From the NCBI GenBank assembly GCA_013003325.1, contig JABDJU010000039.1:1-9508 (forward strand): DNA of 9,508 nucleotides. The letters are read 5' to 3'. Below the pieces are notes generated by a model. That model saw only the letters and a program-made list of their open reading frames with translations, was not told where the DNA came from and did no database searches. Positions 6,602 through 9,508 of the stretch are shown here, one piece after another. The stretch's first letter is position 1. Each line of letters begins with the position of its first letter. A program made the position numbers and the translations under genes. Source of the DNA: Acidimicrobiales bacterium (GTDB lineage: Bacteria > Actinomycetota > Acidimicrobiia > Acidimicrobiales > SZUA-35).

Positions 6602-6608
6602 TTGACCC

Positions 6609-8852
6609 GTGCCGTCACCTCATGCACCACCGCCTCCTGGTCTCGACGGCCCGCTCTCAGCCTCGATCGATGGCGTGATGGTGTCGGCGGTCGACCCAGG
6701 ATCTGGTTCGGCCCATCTGGTCTACGTGAGCGAGGGACTGGCTGCTCTCGTCGGGCAGCCAGCCAGCGAGCTCCTCGGCGCCACTCCCGATGCTGTGTTT
6801 GCCGAGTCCACCCCACCCGAACAGGTCGACGCGATCGCCGAACTGGTGGCCCAGGGCAAGCAGGCTTCGGTGCCGATGAAGCTCCGAACCGCACGCGACC
6901 CCGAATTGCCGGTTCACGCCACGTTCCTCGCCGTCCCCTCGCTCAGCGATGGGTGGCCGCTGTACCTGTCGATGTTCCGTGTCCTCGGCCCCCCCGCTGC
7001 CGGGGATGTGCCCGACTCGGTCAGCTCCAACGCACCGTCGATCGATCACACCGAACTGTTCGACGCCCTCGCCCATGCCGGCTCGCTCGATGAGATCGTC
7101 ATTCAGCTCGGCGAACGGTGCGAGTCGTACCTCGGTGCGGGGAGTGTCGTGATGGCGTTGGCCTACGCCCACGAGCCCACCTCGGCACGGTTCGATCTGG
7201 TCCGCACTGCCGGTCTGAAGCCCGACGTACTCGCCGAACTGTTCCAAGCGGTCCGAGCCGATGACCCGCTCACCGAGCCGCGCAACGTCCCGGTTGCTTC
7301 GCTGCCGCTGGAGATCGCCATCGAGCTGCAGAATGCCGGCTTCGCCTGCGTATGGGTGACGCCGATGCTTCGCAATGGCACCGAAGTGCTCGGCGCGGTT
7401 GCGGTGGCCCACCCCGATCACGATTCGCCCACGCACGAACAACAGCAGGTTCTCGACGCCGTCGCCCGCCTCGCAGTGGTGGCGATGGATCGGAGCCGGC
7501 GAGAGGCTGACCTCGCGCTGCGAGCCCTACACGATCCTCTGACCGGCCTGCCCACCCGGGACCTGATGACCGACCGCTTGGATCAGCTCATCGACCTGTC
7601 CAAGCGGACCGCAGCCACCGGCGTCGAAGAAGGAAACCTCCTGTCGATCGTGATGGTCGACCTCGACCGATTCCGGGCCTTCAACGACCGTCACGGACCC
7701 AGCGCCGGCGACCATGTGCTCACCCAGATCTCCCAACGTCTTCGGTCGGTACTCCGGGTTGGGGACACGATCGGGCGGGTCGGCCCCGACCAGTTTCTTG
7801 TGATCTGCCCGCAGCGTCGCGACGACGCCGACGCGTTCAGCGCAGCCGAGGAACTGCGGGAGGCGGTGATCGCCCCCATCGAGCTGCCTGAGGGGGGTGA
7901 GGCCGAAGTGACCGCCTCGGTGGGGCTTGTGCTGGTCCACCCCGAAGACGCCGTGACGCCTGCCGCGGTGCTCTCGAATGCCGAAGCGGCCGTCGATGCC
8001 GCTCACGAAGCCGGTCGAGATCAGGTGTCGGTCTTCGATGCCGAGCTGCGACGCCAGTTGGCGGCTCGCCACGAGCTCGAGACCGCGCTCGAAGAAGCGA
8101 TCGCCGACGACGAGCTCTTTCTGCTCTACCAGCCGATCATCGATGTCGCCTCAGGCCAGATGATCGGGGCCGAAGCGTTGGTTCGATGGGACCGACCGGG
8201 CCACGGCGTACTACCCCCGGCTCTGTTCATCGACATCGCCGAGGACTCTGGCTTGATCATCGACATCGGTGAATGGGTCATCCGCGAGACCTGTCGACAG
8301 ATCGCAGAGTGGCCAGAACGCCTCGCTGGAGGAAGCCCGATCATCTCGGTCAATCTTTCAGCTCGACAGCTCTCCCACCCGTCACTGATCCCCACGGTCA
8401 CCGACGCCCTGTCGTTCTACGACATCGAGCCCAGCTCGATCGGGTTCGAGGTCACCGAATCAATGAAGGTCGAAGATCTCGAACGGGCCTCGGCATCGCT
8501 GGTCGAACTGGCCAGCATGGGATGCCATCTGAGCATCGATGACTTCGGGATCGGATACGCAACCCTCGACTACCTGCGCCGCTTCCATATGGCCCACACC
8601 CTCAAGATCGACCGCTCCTTCGTCGACGGGCTGGGCACCAGCCGGGAAGACACCGCCATCGTGTCGGCATCGGTCACGCTGGCCGAATCGCTCGGCCTCA
8701 CCGTCGTCGCCGAAGGCGTCGAAACCGTCGAACAGCTCGAGTACCTCCACCAGCTAGGCGCCGACTATGCCCAGGGCTACCTGTTGTCAAAACCGGTCGA
8801 ACTCGACGACGCCCACCTGCTCTGGCACCGAGCAACGCTGATTCCGTTTTAG
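6609..8852 (+). CDS. PAS-GAF-GGDEF-EAL cyclic-di-GMP phosphodiesterase with degenerate GGDEF
   Basis: This 747-residue protein has no signal peptide or membrane segment, so it is probably a cytoplasmic c-di-GMP enzyme. In order: a PAS-like domain (about 15-125; DGVMVSAVD, VYVSEGLAALVGQPASELLG), a GAF-like domain (about 145-295), a GGDEF domain (about 300-475; LHDPLTGLPTRD 307-318, VDLDRFRAFND 350-360) and an EAL domain (about 485-740). The GGDEF signature is GPDQF (392-396): the second Gly is Pro and the key Glu is Gln, so cyclase activity is unlikely. RVGD (383-386) keeps the RxxD inhibitory-site motif exactly five residues before it. The EAL side looks intact: EAL (522-524), Asn582 in SVNLSARQL, EVTES (614-618), DDFG (644-647), LKID (665-668), AEGVE (701-705) and AQGY (721-724). 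The net activity is probably hydrolysis of c-di-GMP, perhaps tuned by GTP, PAS or GAF ligands. The GTG start lacks a Shine-Dalgarno sequence. It is divergent from xseA and convergent with ccr. Confidence 0.92.
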   Translation: MPSPHAPPPPGLDGPLSASIDGVMVSAVDPGSGSAHLVYVSEGLAALVGQPASELLGATPDAVFAESTPPEQVDAIAELVAQGKQASVPMKLRTARDPELPVHATFLAVPSLSDGWPLYLSMFRVLGPPAAGDVPDSVSSNAPSIDHTELFDALAHAGSLDEIVIQLGERCESYLGAGSVVMALAYAHEPTSARFDLVRTAGLKPDVLAELFQAVRADDPLTEPRNVPVASLPLEIAIELQNAGFACVWVTPMLRNGTEVLGAVAVAHPDHDSPTHEQQQVLDAVARLAVVAMDRSRREADLALRALHDPLTGLPTRDLMTDRLDQLIDLSKRTAATGVEEGNLLSIVMVDLDRFRAFNDRHGPSAGDHVLTQISQRLRSVLRVGDTIGRVGPDQFLVICPQRRDDADAFSAAEELREAVIAPIELPEGGEAEVTASVGLVLVHPEDAVTPAAVLSNAEAAVDAAHEAGRDQVSVFDAELRRQLAARHELETALEEAIADDELFLLYQPIIDVASGQMIGAEALVRWDRPGHGVLPPALFIDIAEDSGLIIDIGEWVIRETCRQIAEWPERLAGGSPIISVNLSARQLSHPSLIPTVTDALSFYDIEPSSIGFEVTESMKVEDLERASASLVELASMGCHLSIDDFGIGYATLDYLRRFHMAHTLKIDRSFVDGLGTSREDTAIVSASVTLAESLGLTVVAEGVETVEQLEYLHQLGADYAQGYLLSKPVELDDAHLLWHRATLIPF
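7755..7796 (+). other. RxxD I-site followed by degenerate GGDEF signature (RVGD-x5-GPDQF)
   Basis: These codons encode Arg383 to Phe396 of the GGDEF/EAL protein. An RxxD motif five residues before the signature is the spacing of the product-binding inhibitory site of active cyclases. The signature itself is GPDQF: Asp394 and Phe396 are kept, while Gly to Pro and Glu to Gln would damage the active-site loop and metal binding. Confidence 0.75.
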
Positions 8853-8875
8853 TCTGCCTTCGCTCGCCTCCGCTT

Positions 8876-8893
8876 CGCTTCGGGTCGCTTCGG
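8876..8893. repeat. Short direct repeat in a CTTCG-rich intergenic tract
   Basis: CGCTTCGG occurs at 8876-8883 and 8886-8893, with a third related CGCTTCG at 8871-8877. The surrounding bases 8857-8893 are almost entirely combinations of GCTTCG and GCTCGC. The tract lies just after the stop codon of the GGDEF/EAL gene. It is too short for a CRISPR array and has no obvious function. Confidence 0.4.
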
Positions 8894-8925
8894 CCACGTT
8901 GCACGGAGCTGGGTTGCGGCTGTGT

Positions 8926-8943
8926 GGGCCGCCTTGCTGGCCC
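8926..8943. terminator. Possible weak hairpin between convergent genes
   Basis: The 112-bp gap between the convergent GGDEF/EAL and ccr genes contains GGGCC (8926-8930), an 8-nt loop and GGCCC (8939-8943). An overlapping alternative pairs GCCGC (8928-8932) with GCGGC (8945-8949). Neither is followed by a T-run. The location between two gene ends is the main support. Confidence 0.22.
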
Positions 8944-8964
8944 TGCGGCAGCGTTGCGAAAGAC

Positions 8965-9508
8965 TCAGTGGCGGAACATCGAGATCTTGTCTTCGCCGAC
9001 GCGGGCCCGCTTCTCTTGGTCTTCGATGCCGAGGCCTTCTTTGGGCGCAAGGCATAGCACGCCGAGTTTGCCTTCGTGTTTGTTCTGGTGCACCTGACGG
9101 GTGGCGGCGCCGACATGTTCGAGGTCGTACACCTCGGACAGGATCGGGTGGATTGCGCCCCGGTTGATGAGACGATTCATCATCCACGCCTCCTGATAGT
9201 TGGCGAAGTGGCTCGACACGATTCGCTTGAGCTTCATCCACAGGTGGCGGTTGTCGTACTCGATCATGTAGCCCGACGTTGCCGCGCACGTGACGATCGT
9301 CCCGCCCCGTTTGGCGGCGAACACCGACGCACCCATCGTCTGCCGTCCTGGGTGTTCGAACACGATGTCGGGGTCTTCGCCGACGAGCTCACGGATTCGT
9401 TTGCCGAAGCGACGCCATTCGCTCTCGTCCTGGGTGTGGGGGTCGCTCCAGAACTGGTAGTTCTCAGCCTTGCGGTCGATCACGGCCTCGCAACCCATGC
9501 GTTTCAAC
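8965..9508 (-). CDS. ccr: Crotonyl-CoA carboxylase/reductase, C-terminal part (partial)
   Basis: The frame is open to the right edge, and the last 181 codons plus the stop are seen. It belongs to the zinc-less medium-chain dehydrogenase family. Full-length enzymes have about 420-450 residues, so more than half is missing. Counting from Met4 (ATG at 9498) in KRMGCEAVIDR, the diagnostic stretches are FWSDPHTQDESEWRRFGKRI, DPDIVFEHPGRQTMGASVFA, GGTIVTCAATSGYMIEYDNR, SHFANYQEAW and GKLGVLCLAPKEGLGI. These closely follow known Ccr proteins, which reductively carboxylate crotonyl-CoA to ethylmalonyl-CoA with NADPH and CO2. The His of FEHPGR corresponds, as far as I recall, to a CO2-binding residue of the carboxylating enzymes. 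That supports a true carboxylase rather than a plain enoyl reductase. The role would be acetate or C2 assimilation by the ethylmalonyl-CoA pathway, or supply of polyketide extender units. The first codons at the edge are not the real start. Confidence 0.92.
   Translation of the reverse strand, partial: LKRMGCEAVIDRKAENYQFWSDPHTQDESEWRRFGKRIRELVGEDPDIVFEHPGRQTMGASVFAAKRGGTIVTCAATSGYMIEYDNRHLWMKLKRIVSSHFANYQEAWMMNRLINRGAIHPILSEVYDLEHVGAATRQVHQNKHEGKLGVLCLAPKEGLGIEDQEKRARVGEDKISMFRH

Noticed and set aside
6657..7442. 261-codon open frame antisense to the PAS-GAF part of the GGDEF/EAL gene
   Set aside because: The plus-strand frame is continuous with GGDEF and EAL domains. The antisense translation has no domain pattern and seems to be a shadow.
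8856..8893. CTTCG-rich tract considered as a CRISPR, tandem repeat element or attachment site
   Set aside because: There are only two exact 8-base copies and no spacers of regular length, no tRNA and no integrase nearby. Such tracts are common by chance in GC-rich intergenic DNA.
185..9508. CoA-transferase and Ccr as parts of one acyl-CoA pathway cluster
   Set aside because: They lie 7.5 kb apart on opposite strands with unrelated genes between them, and the transferase substrate cannot be read from the sequence.

Overview
The window is ordinary chromosomal DNA from a high-GC bacterium. It most resembles an actinobacterium, and I would guess Acidimicrobiia or a relative. The reasons are G/C-rich third codon positions, frequent GTG starts, several genes without a Shine-Dalgarno sequence, a polyprenyl synthase with the actinobacterial-type second motif (DDLLG...GD), and a crotonyl-CoA carboxylase/reductase. 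Taxonomy cannot be fixed from the sequence alone. I see no mobile element, CRISPR array, tRNA or rRNA, and no broken gene. Every gene inside the window reads through without a frameshift.

Layout. At the left edge (1-153, +) is the last part of a DEAD-box RNA helicase with a DbpA-type RNA-binding tail. It is followed by a family III (CaiB/BaiF) CoA-transferase (185-1399, +). This gene converges on a block of five genes on the minus strand, transcribed from right to left: xseA (6519-5260), xseB (5263-5030), a short-chain polyprenyl diphosphate synthase (5033-3903), a membrane GAF histidine kinase (3808-2072) and its NarL-type response regulator (2075-1428). xseA/xseB, xseB/synthase and kinase/regulator each overlap by 4 bases (ATGA), the sign of translational coupling. 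The only real gap in the block is 94 bp before the kinase. That gap holds a perfect 7-bp hairpin over the kinase ribosome binding site, plus a four-codon mini-ORF.

Divergent from xseA, across an 89-bp intergenic region, is a 747-residue PAS-GAF-GGDEF-EAL protein (6609-8852, +). Its EAL phosphodiesterase site looks intact, but its GGDEF signature is degenerate (GPDQF). It is therefore probably a c-di-GMP phosphodiesterase, possibly with a GTP-sensing GGDEF domain. It converges on the C-terminal part of a crotonyl-CoA carboxylase/reductase (ccr) that runs off the right edge (9508-8965, -).

Working together. Exonuclease VII (DNA repair) and a prenyl synthase share one transcription unit, an association known from other bacteria (xseB-ispA). 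The kinase and regulator form a complete two-component system. The kinase membrane domain carries a TGLNSPF loop resembling the quinone-binding GGxxNPF loop of RegB/PrrB, so a redox or respiratory input is worth testing. The CoA-transferase and Ccr are both acyl-CoA enzymes, but they are 7.5 kb apart and nothing in the sequence links them. I found no clearly new biological system. The best leads are the degenerate GGDEF with its retained I-site, the RegB-like loop of the kinase, and the hairpin/mini-ORF leader of the kinase gene.
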